Numbered from the stretch's first letter, positions 42,006 to 50,148 are shown. The stretch is DNA of 64,000 nt from Streptomyces sp. NBC_00370 (GCF_036084755.1 NZ_CP107968.1:3503501-3567500); one strand, 5' to 3'. Notes: generated by a model from the sequence alone, not told the origin. Made by a program: numbers and translations.

Positions 42006-43523
42006 CTGACTGTCCACCAGCTCAATGAACTCCTGCTCATCTGCTCGCTCGTGCTGTTGATCGCGGTCGTGGCCGTGCGGATCTCGTCCCGGAGCGGGCT
42101 GCCCAGTCTGTTGCTCTATCTCGGCATCGGGATCGGGATAGGCCAGGACGGGATCTTCAACGTCAAGTTCGACAACGCCGAGCTGACCCAGGTCATCGGG
42201 TACGCGGCGCTGGTCGTGATCCTGGCCGAGGGCGGCCTCGGCACGAAGTGGAAAGAGGTCAAACAGTCGCTGCCGGCGGCTGTCGCCCTCTCGACCGTGG
42301 GTGTCGGCGTGAGCGTGGGTGTGACGGCGACAGCCGCGCATTACCTGGTGGGACTCGACTGGCGGCAGGCCCTGATCGTCGGCGCCGTCGTCTCGTCGAC
42401 GGACGCGGCCGCCGTCTTCTCCGTACTGCGCAGGGTGCCGCTGCCGACCCGGGTGACCGGGGCGCTGGAGGCCGAGTCGGGGTTCAACGACGCCCCTGTG
42501 GTGATCATCGTGGTCGCGCTCTCCGCATCGGGGCACGTCGAACACTGGTACGTGCTGGTGGGTGAGATCGCGCTGGAGCTGGCCATCGGCGCGTGCGTCG
42601 GGCTCGTGGTGGGCTATCTCGGCGCGTTCGGACTGCGGCATGTGGCGCTGCCGGCCTCCGGCCTCTACCCGATCGCCGTCATGGCCATCGCGGTCTCCGC
42701 GTACGCCGTCGGCGCCACCGCGCACGGCAGCGGCTTCCTCGCCGTCTACCTGGCGTCGATGATCCTCGGGAACTCCAGACTGCCGCACGCGCCGGCCAAC
42801 CGCGGCTTCGCCGAGGGGCTCGGCTGGATCGCCCAGATCGGCATGTTCGTCCTGCTCGGACTGCTGGTGACCCCGCACGAGCTGGGCGACGACTTCTGGC
42901 CCGCGGTGATCGTGGGGCTGATTCTCACCGCCGTGGCACGACCGCTCTCGGTCTTCCTCAGCCTGCTCCCCTTCCGCCTCCCCTGGCAGGAACAGGCCCT
43001 GATGTCCTGGGCGGGGCTGCGCGGCGCCGTGCCCATCATCCTGGCGACCATCCCGATGGTGTCGGACATCGAGGGCAGCCGGCGGATCTTCAACATCGTG
43101 TTCGTGCTGGTCGTCGTCTACACCCTGGTGCAGGGGCCGACGCTGCCCTGGCTGGCGAAGGCACTGCGGCTCGGCGCCGCGTCGGACGCCTCCGACCTGG
43201 GCATCGAGTCGGCGCCGCTGGAACGGCTGCGCGGCCATCTGCTCTCGCTGTCGATCCCCGCACACTCGAAGATGCACGGTGTGGAGGTCTCCGAGCTGCG
43301 GCTGCCGGCCGGGGCGGCGGTCACCCTGGTCGTACGGGACGACCGCAGCTTCGTACCGCTGCCCTCGACCCTGCTGCACCGGGGCGACGAGCTGCTGGTC
43401 GTGGCGACGGATCCGGTACGGGACGCCGCCGAACGACGGCTGCGGGCGGTCGGGCAGGGCGGCAAGCTCGCGGGCTGGCTGGGGACGGACGCACGGTACG
43501 ATAACGGTGCCGATCGACCATGA
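42006..43523 (+). CDS. Potassium/proton antiporter (CPA1-like with TrkA-C domain)
   Basis: The protein has about 505 residues. Roughly 12 helices start at LNELLLICSLVLLIAVVAVR. ALIVGAVVSSTDAAAVFSVL is the conserved cation-binding region, and ALEAESGFNDAPVVIIVVAL is the matching Asn-Asp motif. After GAAVTLVVRD a cytosolic TrkA-C regulatory domain runs to the C-terminus (RGDELLVVATDPVRDAAERR). No ATG or GTG exists at the conserved N-terminus. CTG at 42006, with GAAGGA 7 bp upstream, gives TVHQLNELL as in relatives. GTG 42051 would remove half the first helix. Confidence 0.88.
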   Translation: MTVHQLNELLLICSLVLLIAVVAVRISSRSGLPSLLLYLGIGIGIGQDGIFNVKFDNAELTQVIGYAALVVILAEGGLGTKWKEVKQSLPAAVALSTVGVGVSVGVTATAAHYLVGLDWRQALIVGAVVSSTDAAAVFSVLRRVPLPTRVTGALEAESGFNDAPVVIIVVALSASGHVEHWYVLVGEIALELAIGACVGLVVGYLGAFGLRHVALPASGLYPIAVMAIAVSAYAVGATAHGSGFLAVYLASMILGNSRLPHAPANRGFAEGLGWIAQIGMFVLLGLLVTPHELGDDFWPAVIVGLILTAVARPLSVFLSLLPFRLPWQEQALMSWAGLRGAVPIILATIPMVSDIEGSRRIFNIVFVLVVVYTLVQGPTLPWLAKALRLGAASDASDLGIESAPLERLRGHLLSLSIPAHSKMHGVEVSELRLPAGAAVTLVVRDDRSFVPLPSTLLHRGDELLVVATDPVRDAAERRLRAVGQGGKLAGWLGTDARYDNGADRP

Positions 43524-43712
43524 CCGGCCGATGACGAACAGATTGATCACCACAGATTGACCACCTCTGTCTGACGCAGAGCTGGCGCGACCGTAAGGCG
43601 GCCGCGGCGCCCCCTCCCGGCGGGCCCCGGTATCTACCGCAGTTCCGCGCAAGAGGACAGCTCTCGGCCGCTCGCGTGGAGCGCGTCACCAGACAGCAGA
43701 AAGGCAAGGACC

Positions 43713-45026
43713 GTGTCATACACGGTCAAAAGCGCTGCCGACGCACGACCGGGCTACGGGCGGCTGCTGCGTACCCCCTCCGCCTGGACGTTCCTGCTCC
43801 CCGGCTTCGCCGCCCGCCAGCCCTTCGCGATGCTGACGATCGGCATCGTCCTGCTGGTCGAGCACACGTCAGGCTCGTACGGCACGGCGGGCGCGGTGGC
43901 CGCCGTCACCGGCGTCTCCATGGCCCTCTTCGCGCCGCAGAGCGGCAAGCTGGCCGACCGTTACGGGCAGCGTGCCGTGCTCGTGCCCGGCGTACTGGCG
44001 CACACCGTGTCCGTGCTGGCGCTGCTGACGCTCGCGCTGGCCGGTGCCCCGCTGTGGGCGCTGTTCCTGGCGGCCGTGCCGACCGGCGCCTCCGTACCGC
44101 AGATCGGTCCGATGGTGCGGGCGCGGTGGACGACGGCACTTGGCGAGACCTCGCCACTGATGCCGACGGCCGCCGCCTTCGAATCGGTGACCGACGAATT
44201 CACGTTCGTCATCGGTCCCGTGCTCACCACGGCGCTGTGCGCCGGCGTGCACCCGGCGGCGGGGCTGATCGCCGAGGCGGCGCTAACCCTGGCCGGCGGG
44301 CTGCTGTTCGCCGCCCGGCGCGGCACGCAGCCGCAGCCGAGCCGCGGCCGTACGGCGGGGGCCGCCCGTGGTCGTGCGGCTGCGACGACCGGCGGTCGTA
44401 CGCGTACGTCGGCGCTGCCCGTGCCCGGTGTGCGGGTGCTCGCGGTCGCCTTCCTCGGCATCGGCTCGGTCTTCGGCGGCATGCAGGTGTCGCTGACGGC
44501 GTTCGCCGAGGAGATCGGCGAACCCGGCGTCAACGGAGTGCTCTACGGGATCTTCGCCGCGGGCAACATGCTCGCCGGGATCGTCTGCGGCGCCGTCGCC
44601 TGGAAGACCGGCCCGCGCGGCAGGCTGCTGGCCGGCTACACCGGGCTCACCCTGTTCGCCTCGGCGCTGTGGGCGGTGCACTCCGTGCCGCTGCTCGCCG
44701 GGCTGGGGCTGCTGATCGGGCTCTGCATCGCGCCCGCGTTGATCAGCGGCTACACGCTGGTCGAGCGGCTGGTGCCGGCCGAAGGCCGCACCGAGGCGTT
44801 CACCTGGCTCACCGGCGCCGTGGCGCTGGGCCAGGCGGCGGCCGTCACGGTCGCAGGACAGCTCGCTGACACGCACGGCGCGAGCGCCGGGTTCGTGGTG
44901 CCGCTGGCCGGTACGGCACTGGCGCTGATCACCCTGTTCGTCCTGCGGTCACGGCTCACGGTGAAGACCACGGGCCTTGTCGCGGCGCGTGGGATGAGTC
45001 ACCGCGAGCCGGTGGCAGTGGACTGA
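43713..45026 (+). CDS. MFS transporter
   Basis: This 437-residue membrane protein has about 12 helices. YGRLLRTPSAWTFLLPGFAA opens it, and the loop 2-3 motif is FAPQSGKLADRYGQRAVLVP. A basic, low-complexity central loop (SRGRTAGAARGRAAATTGGR) separates the two six-helix bundles. The second half has GIFAAGNMLAGIVCGAVAWK and YTLVERLVPAEGRTEAFTWL. Relatives are often called sugar- or drug-efflux permeases, but the substrate is unknown. It starts at GTG 43713 with a GAAAGG site. Confidence 0.85.
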   Translation: MSYTVKSAADARPGYGRLLRTPSAWTFLLPGFAARQPFAMLTIGIVLLVEHTSGSYGTAGAVAAVTGVSMALFAPQSGKLADRYGQRAVLVPGVLAHTVSVLALLTLALAGAPLWALFLAAVPTGASVPQIGPMVRARWTTALGETSPLMPTAAAFESVTDEFTFVIGPVLTTALCAGVHPAAGLIAEAALTLAGGLLFAARRGTQPQPSRGRTAGAARGRAAATTGGRTRTSALPVPGVRVLAVAFLGIGSVFGGMQVSLTAFAEEIGEPGVNGVLYGIFAAGNMLAGIVCGAVAWKTGPRGRLLAGYTGLTLFASALWAVHSVPLLAGLGLLIGLCIAPALISGYTLVERLVPAEGRTEAFTWLTGAVALGQAAAVTVAGQLADTHGASAGFVVPLAGTALALITLFVLRSRLTVKTTGLVAARGMSHREPVAVD

Positions 45027-45056
45027 TCGCTCGGAATACGTCACTATGGAGCGTCG

Positions 45057-45083
45057 TTAGCACTCATTGAGTGAGAGTGCCAG
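45057..45083 (+). promoter_or_regulatory. CIRCE element (HrcA operator) upstream of fmdB
   Basis: TTAGCACTC (45057-45065), a 9-nt spacer and GAGTGCCAG (45075-45083) match the CIRCE consensus TTAGCACTC-N9-GAGTGCTAA at 16 of 18 positions. It ends 9 bp before the fmdB start and overlaps its ribosome site region. Confidence 0.8.
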
Positions 45084-45092
45084 GAGGAGCAA

Positions 45093-45482
45093 GTGCCGAC
45101 CTACCAGTACCAGTGCACCGAATGTGGCGAGGGCCTTGAGGCGGTGCAGAAGTTCACCGATGACGCCCTCACCGTGTGCCCCAATTGCCAGGGACGCCTG
45201 AAGAAGGTGTTCTCGGCGGTCGGCATTGTCTTCAAGGGTTCCGGTTTCTACCGGAACGACAGCCGGGGCTCGTCCACGAGCAGCGCGCCCGCCGCGGCCA
45301 AGTCGGCCTCCGGTGGCGAGTCGAAGTCGGACTCCAAGGCGACGGCCGGTTCGTCGGCGTCCGCCTCGGGCTCCAGTTCCGGTTCCGGTTCTTCGAGTTC
45401 GGACTCCGGTTCGGGTTCGAAGTCGGGTTCAGGCTCGAAGTCGAACTCGTCGAGCAGTTCCAGCGGCTCGTCAGCCGCCTGA
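45093..45482 (+). CDS. FmdB-family zinc-ribbon protein with Ser/Gly-rich tail
   Basis: The protein has 129 residues. The zinc ribbon is residues 1-45, with YQYQCTECGEGLEAVQKFTD, then VCPNCQGRLKKVFSAVGIVF (Cys-x2-Cys twice) and the family end FKGSGFYRNDSR. About 75 low-complexity Ser/Gly/Lys residues follow, probably disordered. FmdB-type proteins are named after a putative regulator in formamidase clusters; the real role is unknown. GGAGGAG precedes the GTG. The CIRCE element suggests control by HrcA in heat or folding stress. Confidence 0.92.
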   Translation: MPTYQYQCTECGEGLEAVQKFTDDALTVCPNCQGRLKKVFSAVGIVFKGSGFYRNDSRGSSTSSAPAAAKSASGGESKSDSKATAGSSASASGSSSGSGSSSSDSGSGSKSGSGSKSNSSSSSSGSSAA

Positions 45483-45488
45483 TCCGTC

Positions 45489-45540
45489 GCCCGGATTCGT
45501 CCGCCCGGATTCGTCCGCCCGGATTCGTCCGCCCGGATTT
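45489..45540 (+). repeat. 14-bp tandem repeat after fmdB
   Basis: Three identical units GCCCGGATTCGTCC (45489-45530) plus a partial fourth lie between the fmdB stop and its terminator. They do not encode a recognisable protein. Copy number may vary by slippage. Confidence 0.85.
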
Positions 45541-45552
45541 TTCGCTTTCGAG

Positions 45553-45579
45553 GACCCCGCCGTTTCGCACGGCGGGGTC
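45553..45579 (+). terminator. Hairpin terminator after fmdB
   Basis: Arms GACCCCGCCG and CGGCGGGGTC enclose a 7-nt loop, followed by TTC. Confidence 0.8.
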
Positions 45580-45655
45580 TTCGGCGTGTCCCCGGCCACT
45601 TTGGCCGCTCAGCCGCTCGGCCTGACTGTCGGTGGGTGCCGATAGTGTGACGGGC

Positions 45656-46489
45656 ATGGCGAACGCAGAGATCGGTGTGATCGGTGGCTCGGGCTTCTAC
45701 TCCTTCCTGGAGGATGTGACCGAGCTGCCCGTCGAGACCCCGTACGGACCGCCCAGCGACTCCCTCTTCCTCGGCGAGATCGCCGGCCGCCGGGTCGCCT
45801 TCCTGCCGCGGCACGGCCGCGACCACGACCTGCCGCCGCACCGCATCAACTACCGCGCCAACCTGTGGGCGTTGCGCTCCGTCGGCGTACGGCAGGTGCT
45901 CGGCCCGTGCGCCGTCGGCGGGCTGCGCCCGGAGTACGGCCCTGGCACCCTGCTCGTACCGGACCAGCTCGTGGACCGTACGAAGGCCCGCGCCCAGACG
46001 TACTACGACGGGGTGCCGCTGCCGGACGGCAGCGCGTCCAAGGTCGTCCACATCTCGCTGGCCGACCCCTACTGCCCCGACGGCCGCGCTGCCGCGCTCG
46101 CCGCCGCCCGCACCCACGACTGGGAGCCGGTGGACGGGGGGACGCTCGTCGTCATCGAGGGGCCCCGGTTCTCCACCCGCGCCGAGTCGGTGTTCCACGC
46201 GGCGATGGGCTGGTCGGTCGTCGGGATGACCGGCCACCCCGAAGCGGTCCTCGCCCGCGAACTGGGCCTCTGCTACACGTCGATGACGCTCGTGACGGAC
46301 CTGGACGCGGGCGCCGAGACGGGCGAGGGCGTGTCGCACGAAGAGGTGCTGAAGGTCTTCGCGGCCAATGTGGGCCGGCTGCGTACGGTCCTGTTCGACG
46401 CGGTGGGCGGGTTGCCTGCGAGCGAGGAGCGGGACTGCCTGTGCTCGCACGCGCTGGACGGTATCGACACCGGCCTCAAGCTGCCGTAG
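45656..46489 (+). CDS. mtnP: S-methyl-5'-thioadenosine phosphorylase
   Basis: The protein has 277 residues. Motifs of the MTA/purine phosphorylase family are IGVIGGSGFYSFLEDV, FLPRHGRDHDLPPHRINYRA, LGPCAVGGLRPEYGPGTLLV, VVIEGPRFSTRAESVFHA and VVGMTGHPEAVLARELGLCY. It cleaves methylthioadenosine from polyamine or quorum-signal synthesis to adenine and methylthioribose-1-phosphate. Its stop overlaps the convergent monooxygenase stop by 14 bp. The ATG at 45656 begins the family sequence. Confidence 0.94.
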   Translation: MANAEIGVIGGSGFYSFLEDVTELPVETPYGPPSDSLFLGEIAGRRVAFLPRHGRDHDLPPHRINYRANLWALRSVGVRQVLGPCAVGGLRPEYGPGTLLVPDQLVDRTKARAQTYYDGVPLPDGSASKVVHISLADPYCPDGRAAALAAARTHDWEPVDGGTLVVIEGPRFSTRAESVFHAAMGWSVVGMTGHPEAVLARELGLCYTSMTLVTDLDAGAETGEGVSHEEVLKVFAANVGRLRTVLFDAVGGLPASEERDCLCSHALDGIDTGLKLP

Positions 46490-48053
46490 CCGTCCCGAAC
46501 CAGTCGGCCAGGGCCTCGCGCAGCCCCTCGTGCGGTGGCCCGGCGGCCGGCGCCGACCAGGCCACGTAGCCGTCGGGCCGGATCAGCACGGCGGAGCCCG
46601 CCGCCGAAGGACGCTCTTCCGGTCGGCCGGTGACGAGATCGACCCGGTCGGGCAGGGCTGCCGCGATGTCGGCGACGGCACTGTGGCCGCCGAGGTCGAG
46701 CAGTACGGCGCGGCCTGCCCGCAGCCGTTCGGCGACGGCGGGCCACGCGACTCCGGACGGCCGCGTGTCGGGGAACCACGGGCCGTACGCCGTCTCGGGC
46801 CCCGCCAGCAGCGCCGCGATCCGCCGCCGGTTGCCGAGGTCGTCGAACAGCTCGGTGAGCAGTTCGCGCGCCGCCGTGATGTCATCGCCGGGCCGCATCA
46901 GCGCCATCTGGGCGCGCGTCTGTATGAGGACCCGCCTGCTGACGGGCGCGCGCTCGGTCTCGTACGTGTCGAGCAGCCCGCGCGGCGCCACGCCCCGTAC
47001 CTCGGCGGCGAGTTTCCAGCCGAGGTTGACGGCGTCCTGGAGCCCGAGATTGAGCCCGGGGCCACCGACGGCTGAATGCACGTGGGCGGCGTCCCCGAGC
47101 AGCAGGACGCGCCCTGCCCGGTAGGTCTCCGCCTGCCGCGAGCTGACGCCGGTGAGCCGGCTCAGCCGGTGTGGCCCCTCGGTGGTCGGTGGCGTCAACG
47201 CCAGGTCCGTACCGAGCACGCGCCGTACGCCGGCGGTGAGTTCGCCGAACGTCACGGCGGGCGCGGTGTTGTCGCCCGCCCCGGACGGCGGGCGGTGCCA
47301 CTCCATGACGGAGACCAGATGGACACCGGAGCCCGGCGGCATCTCGGCGAACGTGAACACCCCGCCCGGCAGCCGGTTCTGGGCGTACGGGCGCAGCGGC
47401 GGCGCGCCGGGCAGGGTGAGTTCGCCGGTGCCTGCGCGGAGGAGGCCCGGCGGGACGACGGCATGTCCCGTGAGGGACGAGAAGGTGTCGTCGGTGGTGC
47501 CGGGGAAGCCGATGCCGGACTGTTTGCGGACCAGGCTGTGGCCGCCGTCGGCGCCGACCAGATAGCGGGTGCGCATCCGGTACGGGCCGTCGGGGGCGCG
47601 TACGTCGAGGGTGACGCCCGCGCCGTCACCGGCCGCGCCCTGATCCGCGCCCCTCACCGCGCCCTGGTCGTGCGCGGTGAGTTCGTGGCCCCTGCGGATC
47701 TCCACGCCGAGTTCCCGGGCGCGTTCCTCCAGGACCTGTTCGATACGGGCCTGCGGGACCAGCAGGGTGTGCAGCGGGTTCGGGTCGAGTGCGCGCAGGT
47801 CCAGGGGGATGCCGCCGAACTGGAAGAAGGGCGTGGCCTCCGGCGGTCCTGCCCGGCCCGCCAGCCGTTCGTACAGGCCGCGCAGGTCCAGCATCCGCAC
47901 CACCTGCCCGACCAGCCCGTTGGCCCTGGGCGCCGCGCCGCGCGCCGGCAGCCGCTCCAGCACCACGGGGCGTACGCCGGCCAGGCGCAGCTCACAGGCG
48001 AGCAGCAGCCCGTTGGGGCCGCCGCCCGCGATCACGACCTCGGCAGTGTTCAT
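46476..48053 (-). CDS. FAD-dependent aromatic monooxygenase (PheA/TfdB, rifampicin-monooxygenase-like)
   Basis: The protein has 525 residues. VVIAGGGPNGLLLACELRLA is the FAD-binding GxGxxG site, YLVGADGGHSLVRKQSGIGF the DG motif, and RVLLLGDAAHVHSAVGGPGL with NLGLQDAVNLGWKLAAEV the second FAD motif. A C-terminal thioredoxin-like part (GPWFPDTRP onward) is typical of class A flavin hydroxylases acting on polyketides or antibiotics. AAGGGA precedes the ATG. Three copies of a 16-bp site lie in the shared promoter with the HTH/ClpC-N pair. Confidence 0.92.
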   Translation of the reverse strand: MNTAEVVIAGGGPNGLLLACELRLAGVRPVVLERLPARGAAPRANGLVGQVVRMLDLRGLYERLAGRAGPPEATPFFQFGGIPLDLRALDPNPLHTLLVPQARIEQVLEERARELGVEIRRGHELTAHDQGAVRGADQGAAGDGAGVTLDVRAPDGPYRMRTRYLVGADGGHSLVRKQSGIGFPGTTDDTFSSLTGHAVVPPGLLRAGTGELTLPGAPPLRPYAQNRLPGGVFTFAEMPPGSGVHLVSVMEWHRPPSGAGDNTAPAVTFGELTAGVRRVLGTDLALTPPTTEGPHRLSRLTGVSSRQAETYRAGRVLLLGDAAHVHSAVGGPGLNLGLQDAVNLGWKLAAEVRGVAPRGLLDTYETERAPVSRRVLIQTRAQMALMRPGDDITAARELLTELFDDLGNRRRIAALLAGPETAYGPWFPDTRPSGVAWPAVAERLRAGRAVLLDLGGHSAVADIAAALPDRVDLVTGRPEERPSAAGSAVLIRPDGYVAWSAPAAGPPHEGLREALADWFGTATAA

Positions 48054-48071
48054 CGGGGATCCCTTCGGCAT

Positions 48072-48134
48072 GTCAGTCTGGATTGACGATGTCAGTCTGG
48101 GTTGACAATCGCACGCCTGTCAATCCAGGCTGAC
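48072..48134. promoter_or_regulatory. Three-copy operator in the monooxygenase/HTH divergent promoter
   Basis: The 16-bp site GTCAGTCTGGATTGAC occurs at 48072-48087, at 48091-48106 (one mismatch) and inverted at 48119-48134 (one mismatch). Each copy has TGTCA or GTCA facing TGAC ends, so each is itself a partial dyad. The first two start 19 bp apart. They cover nearly all of the 84-bp gap between start codons. Confidence 0.7.
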
Positions 48135-48137
48135 GGC

Positions 48138-48341
48138 ATGGAATCGGATGACCTCTCAGCACGACTCAGGTCGCGGGAACCGGCCGTGGGGCTACGGGCG
48201 GTGAGCGCCCTGCACCGGCTGGCGGAACAGGTCGAGTCGGCCGCCGTGGCGCGGGCCAGGGAGCAGGGCTGGACCTGGGAGCAGATCGGGGACGCCCTCG
48301 GCGTCTCGCGACAGTCGGTGCACACCAAGCACGGGAAGTGA
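48138..48341 (+). CDS. Small HTH protein paired with ClpC N-domain protein
   Basis: The protein has 67 residues and is almost entirely helical. VGLRAVSALHRLAEQVESAA is followed by a helix-turn-helix, GWTWEQIGDALGVSRQSVHT, ending KHGK. It should bind DNA, and the three-copy site immediately upstream is the natural candidate. It is 7 bp before the ClpC-N gene and presumably co-translated. Together the pair resembles a split form of mycobacterial ClpC2, which joins an HTH-like region to a ClpC-N-like domain. Confidence 0.82.
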   Translation: MESDDLSARLRSREPAVGLRAVSALHRLAEQVESAAVARAREQGWTWEQIGDALGVSRQSVHTKHGK

Positions 48342-48348
48342 GACAACC

Positions 48349-48816
48349 ATGTTCGAACAGTTCACCGCGGACGCCCGTACGACCGTCACCTCGGCGCTGG
48401 AGGCCGCGCGGCAGCGCGGCGACCGCCGCATCGGCACCGAACATCTGCTGCTGGGGCTGCTGGACGCGCCCGAGTCACCGGCCGTCCGGGCCCTCGACAT
48501 CGATCTGGAGACCGCGCGCGGCGCTCTCGACGCCCTCGACCAGGACGCGCTGGCGATGCTCGGTATCGACGTCAAGGGCGTCGCCCGGCCGCCGGTACCG
48601 CTCTCCCGCAAGCGCACCCCGTTCACGTCGGGTGCCCGTGCGGTGCTGCCGCGCGCGCTGGCGGAGGTACGGAAGACGGGCGGCCGGCGCATCACGCGCG
48701 AGCATCTGCTGCTGTCGCTGCTGAAGTGCGAGCGGCCGGATCCGGCGGCCGAGCTGCTGGACCGGTTGGGCGTGGACCGCGACGCCGTACGGGAACGCGT
48801 CCGCCAGGCCGAGTGA
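48349..48816 (+). CDS. ClpC N-terminal-domain-only protein (no AAA+ module)
   Basis: The protein has 155 residues and contains the two Clp_N repeats. Repeat 1 is MFEQFTADARTTVTSALEAA with RRIGTEHLLLGLLD. Repeat 2 is RTPFTSGARAVLPRALAEVR with RRITREHLLLSLLK. No ATPase domain follows. By hand alignment with mycobacterial ClpC1, Phe2 and Phe92 match Phe2 and Phe80, the key contacts for cyclomarin. It may bind ClpC substrates, adaptors or cyclic-peptide antibiotics, and may act as sensor or decoy. It follows the small HTH gene. Confidence 0.9.
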   Translation: MFEQFTADARTTVTSALEAARQRGDRRIGTEHLLLGLLDAPESPAVRALDIDLETARGALDALDQDALAMLGIDVKGVARPPVPLSRKRTPFTSGARAVLPRALAEVRKTGGRRITREHLLLSLLKCERPDPAAELLDRLGVDRDAVRERVRQAE

Positions 48817-48960
48817 CTCATCCATGGCCGGGTGATTCACCCCTAACGGCAGGGGAGTTATCCACAATCGTCCGCTTGTCCACAGCCTTGAGCGGGATCT
48901 GGCGGAACCGTGGATCGTGAGGAGCGACCGCACAACTTCTCACGTCGGACGGTGGTTGCC

Positions 48961-49557
48961 ATGTCCCGTGTCCCTCTTCCCCTGCCTCCCCTGCCCTCTC
49001 CCCCGCGCGGCGTGCCGCCCTTCGAGCCGCTGCTGGTACGCCGTCGTGGTCAGCGGCTGCACAGGGCGCTGGTCCGGCGGCGGCGTGCCGTGGCGGCCGG
49101 TCTCGCCGTGACGGCGGCGGCCCTGGCCGCGAGCGGGCCGGGCGGTGCGGCGGCCGACGGCGACAGCCGCGCGAGCGCCGCGGCGGCGGCCGTGGCCCGG
49201 ACGCCGGGCAGGGCCGAAGCACCGCTGCCGAGGTCCAGGGCAAGGGAGTTGGTGTCGGCGCCGGTCCGGATCGCCGACGCGGCGACGGTCCGCCTGCTGC
49301 GGCGCGGCGACCGGGTCGATGTGATCGCGACGGGCGGGCCCGAGGCAGGGACGGAGGCGCGGACCGAGGCGCGGGTGGTCGCCGCAGGCGCCCGGGTGAC
49401 CGAGATTCCAGAAATGCCGGAGATGTCAGAGTCGTACGGTGGCGGGCAACTCGCCCCTGACGGTGGCGCTTTGCTCGTCCTGTCCGTACCGCGGGCCACG
49501 GCGACTGCGCTCGCCGGGGCCGCCGCCGGCTCCGAACTGGCGGTGACGCTGTGCTGA
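48961..49557 (+). CDS. SAF/RcpC-like membrane-anchored protein
   Basis: The protein has about 198 residues. A Pro-rich start (MSRVPLPLPPLPSP) and basic segment precede one hydrophobic helix (AVAAGLAVTAAALAASGPGG). An extracytoplasmic domain follows with ELVSAPVRIADAATVRLLRR, GDRVDVIATGG and LLVLSVPRATATALAGAAAG, resembling SAF/RcpC (CpaB-type) pilus assembly proteins. It is much shorter than CpaB and no pilus genes are near. GTG 48910 is an alternative start. In Streptomyces such genes often precede mscL. Confidence 0.68.
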   Translation: MSRVPLPLPPLPSPPRGVPPFEPLLVRRRGQRLHRALVRRRRAVAAGLAVTAAALAASGPGGAAADGDSRASAAAAAVARTPGRAEAPLPRSRARELVSAPVRIADAATVRLLRRGDRVDVIATGGPEAGTEARTEARVVAAGARVTEIPEMPEMSESYGGGQLAPDGGALLVLSVPRATATALAGAAAGSELAVTLC

Positions 49558-49680
49558 TTCGTACTGACGAACCGGCGGGTCAGCAGATCGCGTGTGCGGA
49601 TTGGACAGCGTGGGCACGCGCTGCCGTAGGTTGCGGTGCAGTGTGCGACCCCTACCCCACAGGCGAAGAAAGGCTCACTC

Positions 49681-50148
49681 GTGAGCGAGCAGAAGGACAG
49701 CGTGCTGGCGGGCTTCAAAGCCTTCCTGATGCGCGGCAATGTGATCGACCTCGCGGTCGCCGTCGTCATCGGCGCCGCGTTCACCAACATCGTGAACGCG
49801 GTCGTCAAGGGCGTCATCAATCCCGTGGTCGGCGCGTTCGGCACGAAGGATCTGGACAAGTACAGCTCGTGCCTCAAGGCACCCTGCAGGACGAACGGCG
49901 CCGGGGAGGCCGAAGGCATTCAGATCATGTGGGGGACGGTGCTCAGCGCGACGCTCACCTTCCTGATCACCGCGGCCGTCGTGTACTTCCTGATGGTGCT
50001 GCCGATGTCCAGGTACCTCGCCCGGCGGGCCAGGCACGACGAGGTCAAGGAAGAGCAGCAGGAGATCATCGAGGTCAGCGAGCTGGAGGTGCTGAAGGAG
50101 ATCAGGGACACCCTGGTCACCCAGCGCGGCCCCGGGCGCGACGGCTAG
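49681..50148 (+). CDS. mscL: Large-conductance mechanosensitive channel MscL
   Basis: The protein has 155 residues. FKAFLMRGNVIDLAVAVVIG AAF is the pore-lining first helix region (here split for length), FTNIVNAVVKGVINPVVG follows it, and the second helix is TLTFLITAAVVYFLMVLPM. The external loop carries two cysteines (SSCLKAPC). The C-terminal cytosolic helix is EIIEVSELEVLKEIRDTLV. It opens under hypo-osmotic membrane tension. The GTG at 49681 follows AAAGG. Confidence 0.96.
   Translation: MSEQKDSVLAGFKAFLMRGNVIDLAVAVVIGAAFTNIVNAVVKGVINPVVGAFGTKDLDKYSSCLKAPCRTNGAGEAEGIQIMWGTVLSATLTFLITAAVVYFLMVLPMSRYLARRARHDEVKEEQQEIIEVSELEVLKEIRDTLVTQRGPGRDG

Noticed and set aside
45489..45540. CRISPR-like repeat array
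   Set aside because: The units are contiguous 14-mers without spacers, so this is a simple tandem repeat.
48961..49557. Part of a Flp/Tad pilus system
   Set aside because: No secretin, ATPase or pilin genes are nearby and the protein is much shorter than CpaB.
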